A DNA stretch of 64,000 nucleotides from Haematobia irritans (lineage: Eukaryota > Arthropoda > Insecta > Diptera > Muscidae). This document shows, piece by piece, positions 34,290 through 45,346 of this stretch (positions are counted from its first letter, which is position 1; each line of letters opens with the position of its first letter). Made by a program: the position numbers and the translations under genes. Below the pieces are notes generated by a model. It had not been told where the DNA came from. It was given only the letters and a program-made list of their open reading frames with translations, and did not search any database. Where the stretch lies: NCBI RefSeq assembly GCF_050003625.1, contig NC_134398.1:77346003-77410002 (forward strand), written 5' to 3'.

Positions 34290-34587
34290 CTGATAATTGA
34301 AGATTCCAAAATGAAGACGAATGAAGGCGTTGTTATTCTGCTGGTGTTTCCATTCTTTATACACCATCACGAACATTGGCAGATTTATTGTTTGTTGTTA
34401 TATGTTTTATAAACGAAAAATGTTCTAACTAATTTAAAATAACAAATATTTCATATATTATGTATGATATTTATTATATTATTATACTATATTATTTTTT
34501 AACAATCTCTCCGAATACCATAACAAGACGATACCAACTAAAAAAACAAACCACCCTCAAACATATCGATTGCATCGATTACAGGTA

Positions 34588-35238
34588 CACTGCAAAAAAA
34601 AAGCAAGCCCGATTCCAAAGATTTTGTCTTTACTTTAAAAATTTTGGTATTGATTGCGAGCCAAAGAAGCGGAGAATACAAGTAAGGATACTTTTAAGAC
34701 ACAATTTTCTTTTAAATTTGGGTTTTGTGTATTTGCTTCTAGGAAGCAAATTTTATTTTTTCGTTTTTCAGCTTTTTTTCTTCATATGCTATCAAAGTCC
34801 TTTAAAAACGAGTTAACGACAACTTTATTTTCCAAATTAAGACTCCACTTCCAGTAGAAATTAAGCTTTGTTTCAAGTAAAAACGTCTTTAAAATAAAGT
34901 GTTGAAAAACATTTCCTATATTTGAACGATTTTTGCTTTGTATTCAAGATGTAAAAACACAAGAAATTTAAAGACAATTTCAGTAAATGTAAAGATTTTT
35001 TCTGAACTATTAAAGAAAAGTTGACCTTAGCCCAAACATTTTTTTTCAGGTGATGTACCTATTTTTAAGTGAAATCACTTAATTATAAGGACAATACGAC
35101 TTCAATGAAAAGTTTATCGACTTTTGGACAAGGAAAAAACTTTATATTAGAGAAATACGCCTTCTATGCTAAGCAAAATTTGCATTCGTATTTTAAAGAC
35201 ATGAAATCTTTAACCTCACGACAATATTTTTTTCAGTG
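34588..35238. mobile_element. M2 MITE, complete copy
   Basis: A 651-bp element from CACTGCAAAAAAAAAGC to TTTTTTTCAGTG, flanked by TA (34586-34587, 35239-35240). It provides the empty target of TTE II at 34740-34741. Non-coding. Confidence 0.9.
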
Positions 35239-35537
35239 TAGATAAAAGAAATATAGGAAAATTTCCTATATACTAACAAGTACGTTTCCTTAAGTTTTGA
35301 AAGGATTGAATACTTCTTAGCACGAATGAACTAAAATATTTTTCTATGCCAAGTGTTATTCGTATATATGATAAGCTTTCTATAATAAAGGAAGTCAGAA
35401 TTATCATTTTATAAGAAATTTTACTAAATTTGAGGAAACTTAGTTTTAATTCGGTTTTTGTTCATTTTTACGAATGCTTTGTTATCAGTAAACAAAATTT
35501 TCTTGTTCAGCAGTAAATTCTTATACCCCGCTTTTAC

Positions 35538-35877
35538 AGATTCAAGTTTTGCCGCTAAAATGAAAAAAAAATTAGCTGCAAAACTCGAACTTAATGCCCG
35601 CTTTTATTTTTGAAAGTGTCCGTCAACTCCTCTTGGGCTACTTATTAATAAAGAGGAACTAAATTTGTTTGTACACTGTTGAATTTTTCAATATTTCCCC
35701 CTTTTTTTATTTTACTGTCCCAACTATGAAAATTGTAAATTAATTGTATAATTAATTTTTTCACTTGCTAAAGAAAATAAGTTAATTTAAAATAGTTTGA
35801 AGAAAAAAACAAAATTGCAAGAATGTCTTTAGTGCCATAAACGATTATTCGTCATCTTAATACCTTTTATTTAAATA
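35538..35877. repeat. TTE and R3 fragments
   Basis: 35538-35720 is TTE interior (GCAAAACTCGAACTTAATGC, ATTAATAAAGAGGAACTAAA). 35760-35877 is R3 (CGTCATCTTAATACC) that continues after TTE XIII at 37837. Non-coding. Confidence 0.55.
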
Positions 35878-37836
35878 CACTGTTAGAAAAATATGTTTTT
35901 CATATGTTCCGATATAAACATAATGTGTTTTTGGCAGAATTTTTAAGCACAATATATTTAAGTTCAAAAATGAAACGTTCCTACACTAGCATTAAATGTT
36001 TGGGACACATTTATTAATATGTTAGAATACATTACGTTTGGGACATGAATGTTTGATCAAAATAATATGTGTGAATGTAAACATTTACAAATTTCGAATA
36101 AACATATATATGTTGTGATATTTTATTCAGAGAGAGAGAGTATAGAGAAAGAAATAGAGATTGAAACCGGAGAATCAAAAGAGAGCAATTTCTGTGAAAC
36201 TGCTGGTATGTTGTTTCGGAAAACTGTTTTATGAGTTCATTTGTTTTGGATGTGCGCTTCGCCAAAAATTTGATAGGCTTAAGTTTAAATATTATTTAAT
36301 TTTAATATTAAAATGAGTATTCGGAGTAAAGAGAATAGACATTCGGAACCAAGAGAAAAGACTTTTGAAAAAAACAACAACATGTGTTTTTGCTTTTAGA
36401 GCAGCATTTTATGTATTTGGGGACATGTGTTTTGTTTATCATTTTTACATTATGGGCACAATGTTTTTTCTTGGTTCGTCTAAAGAAATCGGAACATTCG
36501 ACGAGTAAGTCAAAATATTCAGACAAATGAAATTAAGAAAGGGGAAAATATATAAAAATTACAAAAGAGATCTTCATAAAAATAACGAAAGGGCACTATA
36601 CTCGTTTTAGAGTTGGGACAGTAAAATGAAAAAAGGGGGAAACAGTGAAAAATTAAACAGTAAAATGTTTATAAACAAAGTTTAGTTCCTTTTATTATTA
36701 AGTAGTCCAAGAGGAGTTGTGGGACACTTTCAAAAATAAAAGTGGGCATTGAATTCAAGTTTTGTCGCTAAAATAATTTTTCATTTTAGCGCAAAACTCG
36801 AATCTCTAAAAGCAGAATAACATACTTTTTTGGGCATTTGTAGTATGAATTGGTGAAGAATGATCCAAAGAAACAATTGAAAAAGTTTATTTTCTTTAAA
36901 ATGAATTATTAAAGAAATGTACACGTGAAAACATGGTCATTTTAAGGTAAAAATGAAATTAAGTACAAAATTATTCATTAATAAAAATTCATATTTATTA
37001 TACGATAAATTTTAAATGCATTTAAAATGGCGTTAAATATTGGCAAAAAATAGTTCACGTCTGAATAAATGTATGTGTATATTGTAAAATTATTTATCGA
37101 CTTCACGTTCTTCTTTTGTTAGAGTTTTGGAATTTCTTCGAAAATGTCAAGGTTTTATACAAACATTCTTTGGTACAAAGTTGTTATTTGTGCAACAAAA
37201 AAAATAATATTTTATCCACAAGCTCAGTCCATTTCATTTATATTTTTGTAATAAATTTTTTTTTTTGGTGTTCGGCCGGAGCAGTTTGCATGAAAGGCAG
37301 ACATGCTAACCACTGCTCCACGTGGCCAAAAAATGTATGTTTCTGTTAAATAATGTTATGTTTGCATGGACTCGTGGACGCTGCAAACTATGCTATATAA
37401 TATATTGTCTACTGGTGACTATAACAGCTACGTAGCCCAGTGGATAGGCTTACAAATTGGCTTACAAATTGTATGGTTCATGGTTCGATTCACCGTCCAG
37501 GCGAAAGGTAAAATATAACAAATTTATAAAATTGAATTATTTCTTCAACATTGTTTGTATTACAGAAGAAGGTGCTAAGAACTAAAAAAATCTCGTGGAA
37601 GTGATAAAGATATGAGGGAATATGCAATTAGGCAGTAATAAATTTTTATGAGCACAATCATCTTTGGGAGAAAATTCTTCCAAGCATATAGTATTTTTGG
37701 GCTCAAAATGCTACCAAACACATAATATGTTCACGTAAAACAAACATAATAATGTTTCGGCAATATCCAATAATATATGTAATTCCTGCAAAATATGTTT
37801 GGAACATATGTTACAGAAGCGATTTTTTTGAGAGTG
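35878..37836. mobile_element. TTE copy XIII (ends B and A) in R3
   Basis: A 1959-bp TTE from CACTGTTAGAAAAATATG to GATTTTTTTGAGAGTG with TA on both sides. The joined R3 target is uninterrupted near 10378-10379. It also has unoccupied versions of the hAT-like target (GCACTATA at 36593-36600) and the SINE target (AGTTGGGA at 36611-36618) that are filled in TTE XVII. Confidence 0.88.
37274..37501. promoter_or_regulatory. Damaged tRNA-like head pair in TTE XIII
   Basis: The minus-strand type-2 head (37274-37327) has lost its B box by a deletion of about 18 bases. The plus-strand type-1 head (37428-37501) keeps TAGCCCAGTGGATAG and GGTTCGATTC but has a small tandem duplication of GGCTTACAAATT. Confidence 0.7.
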
Positions 37837-38016
37837 TATTATCAATGATATAATCGGACATTTCTAACTCGAGATATAATTTATTTAGTGAAAAAAGAGC
37901 GAAAAACTAAAAATAAGGGGATATCCCAAAAACTGTTCCATATTTTTTTTTTTAATTTTTTCGAATTCAGCAGATCAAAATGCACAAGAAAAGTTGCCTC
38001 TCATCAAGTGTACATG
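37837..38016. repeat. Repeat R3
   Basis: Matches 10380-10560 (CTAACTCGAGATATAATTT, GCAGATCAAAATGCACAAGA). It leads into the tandem duplication and contains the unoccupied R4 target. Non-coding. Confidence 0.6.
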
Positions 38017-38304
38017 AATTTTTTGTAAACTAGTGTTATTTATAAACAGACATAAACATGACAATCCTTTAACTTGTAGTGGTACAGCTTCTCATCAATT
38101 AAGGCGCTATTTAGACAAAATGTATAACATATGTCGCCTAAGAATGTTTTCAACTCGATGAATTTTTTGTAAACTAGTGTTATTTATAAACAGACATAAA
38201 CATGACAATCCTTTAACTTGTAGTGGTACAGCTTCTCATCAATTAAGGCGCTATTTAGACAAAATGTATAACATATGTCGCCTAAGAATGTTTTCAACTC
38301 GATG
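38017..38304 (+). repeat. Perfect 144-bp tandem duplication
   Basis: The unit from AATTTTTTGTAAACTAGTG to TTTTCAACTCGATG occurs twice with no difference that I can find. It lies in R3; each unit contains the unoccupied R4 target GTAAACTAGTGT (38031 and 38175). Its perfection implies a very recent event or an assembly duplication. Confidence 0.9.
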
Positions 38305-38695
38305 GTGAGACCCCTAAGGAAGGAACGAAACCGATTCTATAGAGAAACAGTTTTATGTTTTGATATTGCTGAATATAAAAATATAAATATTATGTGAAAA
38401 GTATTTGTCACTTAATAAAATACAGTTTTGTAATTTTTAAAAACTTAGATTTTTCATTTATGATGTTGATATCTTTCGTCAGCTCTATTATATCAAAAAA
38501 TACATATGTTTACATGAAGATTCTAAAACATATTATTTTTATGATAAATTTATGTCCCAAACATCTTCCTTCCAAAGAACTTCTTTAGCTCTCTGCACAT
38601 TTTTCTGTAATATAGAAAAAGTGGAAAAAATTATTCGATTTTATAAATTTTTAAAATGTTACCTTTCGTCCAGACTAATGGTGATTTCGATTCGT
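38305..38695. repeat. Gene-free stretch with TTE fragments
   Basis: 38460-38570 resembles the end-B arm and 38570-38695 the segment beside a type-1 head (TTTTTCTGTAATATAG, CTTTCGTCCAGAC). No head survives. Nothing else recognised. Confidence 0.45.
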
Positions 38696-39057
38696 AAAAA
38701 ATATGTTGCATATTTTACACCTTACCCCCATAAATCAAAAATTTTTGTTCGATTGGAAAATTAAGTGCAGCCTACTCAAAATTTGCACGTTCGATTGACG
38801 AGGTGTTACCCATCGCAAGAGCAAAAGTGCAACCCATTTTACACCGTATCTGGTCTACGGTGCAGATGGTTACACTTTCAATCAGATGTTGAGACGCTTT
38901 TATTCTTCGACCTAAATAATAGCGTTGTTGGAAATACAAAAGAAAGTGCGTGACGCGTGTATTTTGGTTGCTTTTCAATTTCTTCAACACAGCTGATTAA
39001 TTTACCAAGAAGAAGCATATCAATTGTTTAGTGCCGCGAAATATTTTTAATGTAATA
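38696..39057. other. Gene-free stretch, possible unnamed repeat
   Basis: The phrase TTTTATTCTTCGACCTAAAT near 38900 recurs as TTTCATTCTTCGACCCAAAT near 39815, so a dispersed repeat is likely. The 62-72-codon open frames on both strands show no recognisable domain. Confidence 0.4.
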
Positions 39058-39356
39058 GGTTAGTTTAGGTTAGGTTAGGTGGCAGCCCGATGTATCAGGC
39101 TCACTTAGACTATTCAGTCCATTGTGATACCACATTGGTGAACTTCTCTCTTATCACTGAGTGCTGCCCGATTCCATGTTAAGCTCAATGACAAGGGACC
39201 TCCTTTTTATAGCCGATTCCGAACGGCGTTCCACATTCCAGTGAAACCACTTAGAGAAGCTTTGAAACCCTCAGATATGTCACCAGCATTACTGAGGTGG
39301 GATAATCCACCGCTGTGTATGCACAAGGTCGTGAGGCGGGAATGCTAACCATTGCA
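39058..39356 (-). mobile_element. tRNA-derived SINE, minus-strand copy, head rearranged
   Basis: Same SINE as at 48979-49319. Its 3' end (complement of CCTAACCTAACC) is at 39063-39082, followed by the conserved body (GGCAGCCCGATGTATCAGGC, GATTCCATGTTAAGCTCAAT). The tRNA head near 39310-39356 lacks the B box and abuts, head to head, a plus-strand tRNA-like sequence at 39357. Confidence 0.85.
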
Positions 39357-39700
39357 CCGTGGTGCAATGTTTATCATGTCCGCCTTGCATACACAAGGTC
39401 GTGGGTTCGATTCCTGCTATATTCCAGAAACGATCGCGAAATTTCAAGAGGACGTTCGGCATTACATAGTACTATATTAAGTTTTCACCACGAACTCTCA
39501 AAATGGTTTGCACATTATTTTTAATTGCAAGCATATAATGTTCATAACTAGTATAACATGCTTGGATTAATATGTTAGAATATTTTCTTAAATATAATAT
39601 CTCTGGATGCTAACATATATTAATTTAGAAATTTCGTATAAACATATGTATGTTTAGACACGTCAGAGAGTGGGAGAGAAAAAAAAGAGATTAAAACATC
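39357..39700 (+). mobile_element. TTE fragment with a type-2 head
   Basis: GTGGTGCAATGTTTATC and GGGTTCGATTCC form a tRNA-like head (39357-39412). It is followed not by SINE body but by ATATTCCAGAAACG and CATTACATAGTACTATATTA, which is TTE interior (compare 2480-2560), then by an end-C arm up to about 39700. The true end is lost. Confidence 0.65.
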
Positions 39701-41082
39701 GACGGAGATTGATATTGAAAGATATGTAAAACAGCAAGTTTAATTACAACTTAAAGGCTAAGATGCTGAGTAAACGTGCAGATAGTTGTACATTGAAATA
39801 GCTATTGAACACGGTTTCATTCTTCGACCCAAATAAAAGCGAAAAGCAAATATGATTTTTTAGCCATTTCCATTATGGATGCGCTATTGGAGAGTAGTCC
39901 CACGACGATGACGAAGTTACAACCCGCAGGACTAGCTAGAGTAGAGTAGCTACATATTTGTCCATTATAAAATGGTTAATGTTTATCACAATGTGTTGTT
40001 ATTAATTTTAGTATAAAGAGTATTTCTTTATTGCAAGAATAAAAATTTTGTAACGATTTTTTGGGGATCAAGTGGATCAATCAGAACAGAAAAACATCGT
40101 TAGCGATAACCTTTCTCGAAACGTTTTTGGTAATGCTAAAATCCTTAGACATGAAAAGGGTTGGTTGTGGTACACTTTGCTTTGTTCACATTCTTGCGTT
40201 AATTAACGAATTGTATTTTTAGAAATAGAATATTGGTTTATTATTTGAAAAACTTTATAAAACAATTCGAATAATTACATTATCGAATAAACTTCTTTGT
40301 AAAGTCTTTTTCTGTTGGTTAAGCTACACTTGTTAATAAAAAATATTAATTTGTTTTCTATGAAATAAGTACATCTACATTCGAATCTCATTCGTGTTGG
40401 AAAAAATGGTTTAACTTGTACTATATAAATTTTGTTTCAATTGAAAAGAATAACGCACAGTGCACGGTCATCAAATTCCACTTTCTTAACCGCACTCTTA
40501 TTAGCTTTATCTGTGCACTTAACAATCTCATGAAAATTATAAATAATTTTTACAAAATTACTTGCGATAAGAATTCTCATTTTAATATCAATTACATATT
40601 TACACATCGTATACGAGTAAGTATTCAGAACTAGACTCTTTGTGGTGTCAATATAATTGAACACTAAGCAAATATGGATTAGCCACTACAATATTTCTGT
40701 GAATGGATTGCCATTCCACACTACATGTTTCGCTTTCCGATCTGTAGAATTAAATATGCCAAACATGTAGATTTTTGTCACAATTACTTTAAGTTGCCAA
40801 TGCAATGTGGTTTTGATGAATGTTTACGAGATAGGGTTGGACATATTTCCACTGGTAATAAATTTAGCATCCCGTCTAAAAATTAGTAGAATTCATTTGA
40901 TATATCTGTGTTTTGACAAGATGACGAAAAGATGGTCAAATCTGATTATATTGGATATGTTTAGATCTCAGAAAAGAGACTTATCTAATAAAAAACTAGA
41001 TCGTATATTACATCTGTTAATAACTGAATAATTACTCAGTCCTAATGTAATAATTACTTAATCATTTTAGAGCTCCAAATGT
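39701..41082. other. Gene-free AT-rich stretch
   Basis: About 1.4 kb with no credible gene. The longest open frames (72-75 codons near 40416-40664) overlap on opposite strands, have no recognised motif and are typical of chance in AT-rich DNA. Confidence 0.45.
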
Positions 41083-41338
41083 ATCAAGATGGATACATTT
41101 TGTATGGGCCAAATATTTCAATATAGTTTGAACTTTTATTTATACCTTAACTTGTATTATTAACATTAAAGTGTTAAAATACTTAAATATAATTTTACTT
41201 AAAATAATAATATCAAGATGGATACATTTTGTATGGGCCAAATATTTCAATATAGTTTGAACTTTTATTTATACCTTAACTTGTATTATTAACATTAAAG
41301 TGTTAAAATACTTAAATATAATTTTACTTAAAATAATC
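41083..41338 (+). repeat. Perfect 129-bp tandem duplication
   Basis: The unit from ATCAAGATGGATACATTTTG to ACTTAAAATAATAAT is repeated, the second copy ending at AAAATAAT. The units look identical over the shared length. Non-coding and unrelated to the 144-bp duplication at 38017. Confidence 0.88.
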
Positions 41339-42197
41339 CTTTGAAAGAACCTAAGAATACTGATAGTAGATTGTGACGACCCATTTTATTGCCAGCCATC
41401 TTTTGGCAGTTGCAGTTACTATTTGCTCGCATTTGTGTCACCCGACGAATCAAATTACGGCTGCTTCATATATAGTATTAAATCTGTGGCTTGGTGCTAA
41501 AAGGGCCAATGTCAAAATATTCAGTTTTGAGATAATTGAACTTGAATGTTTTAACAAAAACTATTTTAACTACAGCAGCCACTGTTTCATTCCATACGTA
41601 GCATATAGAAGATGATTTTCTTCCCATCGTTTGGTAGATGGTAAGGTTAAATGACCACAGTTGACGTTTATAAAAGGGCCAAAGTAGTCATTAGCCCTTT
41701 TAGCATTAAGTTTTATAGATGAGTGACCCTCAAAAAAAAAAATCGGTTCTGTAACATATACTCCCAAACATATTTTGCTTCAAGCATATACATTTTTGGG
41801 TATTGCCCCAACATTTATATGTTTGATTTCTTCCAATATATAATATGTTTGAAAGCATATTGGTCTAAACAATATAATATGTTTGGGTAGTCTAAGTACC
41901 AAACATTTTGTATTTTTCCATCCAAATTCAAAAATGTTGTCTTCCAAAAAGCTATATGTTATTATGTGAACATATAATATGTTTGGAGGCATTTTGGACC
42001 CAAACATATTATATGCTGAGAAGAATTTTCTCCCAAAGAATATTGTGCTCAAAATTTTTTTTCTGCCTAATTGTATATTGCCTCACATTTTTTTCACTTC
42101 CATGAGTTTTTTTAGTTCTTAGCACCTTTTTCTGTAATACAAACATTGTAGAAGAAATTATTAAATTTTATAATTTTTTATTTAATTTTACCTTTTG

Positions 42198-42474
42198 CCG
42201 GACGGGGATTCGAACAGCGGACCACACAGTTTGTAAGACAGCACACTAACCACTGGGCTACGTAGCTGTTATGGTCATCAAGAGATAATTATCGTTATAA
42301 GTTATATTTATATAGCATAGCTTGCGGCGCCCACGAGCCGATGCAAACATAACATTGTTTAACAACATAACATTGTTAAACATACATTTGTTGGCAGCGT
42401 GGAGCAGTAGTTGGTCGTCCGCCTTGCGTGACAGGGGTCCTGGGTTCGATCCCTGCTTCGACCAACACCATTTT
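42198..42474. promoter_or_regulatory. Divergent tRNA-like head pair in TTE XVI
   Basis: The minus-strand type-1 head (42198-42275) has TAGCCCAGTGGTTAG and TTCGAATCCC. The plus-strand type-2 head (42393-42463) has TGGAGCAGTAGTTGG, CCGCCTTGCG and GGGTTCGATCCC, then a short T-run. The pair is complete, unlike TTE I, which has lost part of the type-2 head. Confidence 0.75.
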
Positions 42475-43158
42475 TTATATATTTTTTAACATATATTCCA
42501 GATTCGTTCGGAAGTTCCCGAAAAGGTGTTCAGCATTACATACTATTATATTAAATTTTTACTACGAAATTGTAAAGTGTGTTTTATAAAAGACTTAAAG
42601 TCAGAAAAGAAAAATGCTTGATATAAACGAAATGGACTGAGTTCATATCAAATATTATTTTTATATTGCAAAAATAAAAATTGTGTAACAAATAAAAGTT
42701 TTTGTATACAAGTTTAAAATTTTCGAAGAAATTCAAAAACTCTTACAAAAGAAGAACGTGAATTCGAGTATATAAAAATTTTTTCCATCGAATCCTAAGA
42801 CTAACGATAACCATTCAAAAGCACATTATATTTCAATTCTAAACAGTAATTTTACAACAGCACATAAATTTATTTTGGTGTGAGCAATTGTTTGCTAGCA
42901 TGTAACACCATTAATTTAGAAATACAAATAAATATGAATTTTTATTAACGAATAATTTTGTACTTAATTTGATTCTTAAGGCCGGCATAAAGTTGGCATT
43001 ATCGCCTTAAAATGGCCATGTTTACCCTTTTACTTTTTTTAATAATTTCTTTTAAAGAAAATAAACTTATTCAATTGTTGCTTTGGATCTTTCCCCACCA
43101 TGTTATAATACAATTTACCGGAAAAAGTTGTAATGTTATTCTGGTTTTGCCGCTAAAA

Positions 43159-43355
43159 GTGAGTATTAAGTTCGAGTTTAGCCGCTAAAATCGCTAAAGT
43201 GAAAACTAAATCAGTAAGAAAAATCCATGAAATTATACATATTTGTTGCAAATTTTATTATAACTTGATGGGGAAAAGCCCAAAGCAAATTTTCACAAAG
43301 TTTGTATTCCTTAAAATGGACGTTTTTAGCGGCTAAACTCGAACTTAATACCCAC
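43159..43355. mobile_element. M3 MITE inside TTE XVI
   Basis: Same position as M3 in TTE I, but about 30 bp shorter. The deletion runs between two GGA/TGACGTTTTT contexts near 43318. Confidence 0.72.
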
Positions 43356-43548
43356 TTAAAATGAGAAATAATTTTAGCGGCAAAACTCGAACTCAATGCC
43401 CGCTTTTATTTTCGAAAAAAATCCGTCAACTCCTCTTGGACTACTCATTAATAAAGAGGAACTAATCTTTGTTTTTATAGATCTTACTGTTTAATTTTTC
43501 ACTGTTTCGCCCTGTTTTCATTTTACTTTCACAACTCTAAAAAGAGTG

Positions 43549-44161
43549 CACCGAAAAAATATTGTCGTGAGGCCAAAGAATTTATGTCCTTAAAATAAGA
43601 ATACAACTTTTGCTTAGCTTAGAAGACGCATTTCTCTAATATAAAGTTTTTTCCATGTTCAAAGGTCGATACTTTCTATGAAGTCGTGTTCTCGTTATAA
43701 TTAAGTGATTTGACTTAAAAATGGGTATCATAACATGAAAGAACAAATTTTTGGACTAAGGTCAACTTGACTTTAATAATTCAGAAAAATTCTTTAAAAT
43801 TAATGAAACTGGCTTTAAATTTGTTGCATTTTTGCATCTTGACTACAAGGCAAAAATCATTAAAAAATAGGATATGTTTTTCAATACTTTATTTTAAAGA
43901 CATTTTTTACTTGAAACATAGCATAATTTCTACTGGAAGTCTTGTTTTTAACGGACATTTTATAGCATATGAAAAAAAGCTGAAAAAGCGAAAAATTGAA
44001 ATGTGCTTCGTAGAGTCAAGTACACAAAACCCCATTTAAAAGAGAATTGTGTCTTAAAAGCATCCTTACTTGTATTCTCCGCTTCTTTGGTTCGGAATCA
44101 ATACCAAAATTGTTAAAGTGGAGACACAATCTTTGGAACCGGACATGATTTTTGTTCAGTG
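43549..44161. mobile_element. M2 MITE inside TTE XVI
   Basis: 613 bp from CACCGAAAAAATATTGTCG to TTTTTGTTCAGTG at the same point as in TTE I, followed by TA. Confidence 0.82.
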
Positions 44162-44987
44162 TATAGTGCCCTTTCGTTAGTTTTTATGAAGATCCCTTTA
44201 ATTACCTTTGAATATTTTGACTTACTCGTCCTACGTTCCGATTTGTTTTGACGAAGCAAAAAAATTGTGCCCGTAATGCGAAAATGATAAACAAAACTCA
44301 TGCTCTTTTTTCAAATATATTTTATCTTGGTTCCGAATGAATTTTCTCTCCGAATACTCATTTTAATATTTTACTTAAGCATATACAATTTTTGGTGAAG
44401 TCTTATATCGCAACATATATATGTTTACTCATAATATGTAAATTTATACTTCTTTATATTCACACGTAGTATTTTTCCTATATTTAATGAAATTTTCATT
44501 GTGCATATATATTTGTAATGCGCCAATTGGTTACTTTCATTATTTTACTTCCAGCATACACTTTGTCTCTCTTTGTAAACACATATATGTTTATGGGCTA
44601 TTTCTAAATTAATATATGTTTGCATCCAAGCATATTATATTTACAAACATTTTATGTCCCAAACATAATATGTTCTAACATATTAACATATATGTCCCAA
44701 ACATATTATGCTAGTTTATGAATGTTATGTGTTTGTACTCAAAAAAATTGTGTTTAAAAAATTGAGTTCCAAACATATAATGTTTATACCCAAACATATG
44801 AAAAACAGTCTTTTTCGTCCGTGTAATGACATTGGCCAGCTTTACGCTTATTTAACCCCTTCTGGGTAAAATTTAAGATTGACTGTTTTATAATTATGAA
44901 AGAGAGCAAACAAAAAAGAAATCTAATGCAATGATTAACTCAAAACAGCAAAATATTGACATTGGCACTTTTAGCACCAAGCCACAG

Positions 44988-45346
44988 AAATATAAATATA
45001 AACATTAAAAATCCTATAGTTCTTTACCGACAAATATATTATTTTTCAAAATAATCAAAAATATTATTTTCAATCCTAAACTGTAATTTTTGCAATCCAA
45101 ATACCAAGTTATTTAGGAGTGAACTATTTTTTACTTTCATTTAACCACCATTATGATTGCACAAATTTTTCACTTTTCTAAATTATTTACTGTCTCGACT
45201 CGATGTGGTGTCAAATGAAACAAATTATGCCGATGTCCATAAAAAACAAACCCTCATAAAAAATTTGGAAGGCACAACTTTAAAAGTAAATGTCCTCTCA
45301 ATGATGTTCTTTGCTTCACATACACAGGAATTTCCTTTATTTAAAT
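44988..45346. other. Gene-free stretch
   Basis: AT-rich; 45045-45150 weakly resembles TTE interior (GTGAACTATTTTTTAC). A 69-codon open frame at 45157 has no recognised domain. Confidence 0.4.

Larger units (their letters stand above)
34005..35537 (-). mobile_element. R4 element, copy 2 (inverted), split by an M2 MITE
   Basis: Inverted relative to copy 1. Bases 34010-34587 cover the exon/intron-like and promoter-like parts, with GTATAAAG opposite 34355-34365 and two ATCGAT near 34566-34580; 35239-35537 continues toward one end. Both outer ends are lost. The M2 insertion point ACAGG-TA-GA is intact in copy 1 at 11057-11058. Confidence 0.7.
41726..44823. mobile_element. TTE copy XVI, long form (ends A and C)
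   Basis: A 3.1-kb copy closely matching TTE I over its whole length, including M3 and M2 passengers. The left end reads ACCCTCAAAAAAAAAAATCG after TG, and the right end TTTTTCGTCCGTG before TA. The difference in the M3 passenger (a ~30-bp deletion) and scattered substitutions show it is a separate copy, not an assembly repeat. Confidence 0.87.
41487..44987. mobile_element. M4 MITE split by TTE XVI
   Basis: The outer ends are CTGTGGCTTGGTGCTAAAAG and, inverted at 44955-44987, CTGTGGCTTGGTGCTAAAAG, each continuing GCCAATGTCAA. Without TTE XVI the element is about 400 bp. A clear target duplication was not identified. Non-coding. Confidence 0.65.

Noticed and set aside
35878..37836. Interpreting TTEs as LINE- or SINE-type retroposons because of the tRNA heads
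   Set aside because: Two-base TA duplications, fixed CAC ends at both sides and lack of A-rich tails fit DNA transposition better.
39061..39082. TTAGG-like run resembling insect telomere repeats
   Set aside because: It is the complement of the CCTAACCTAACC tail of the SINE, also seen at 49305-49318.
40416..40664. Overlapping 72- and 75-codon frames on opposite strands
   Set aside because: No recognised motif and typical of chance in AT-rich DNA.
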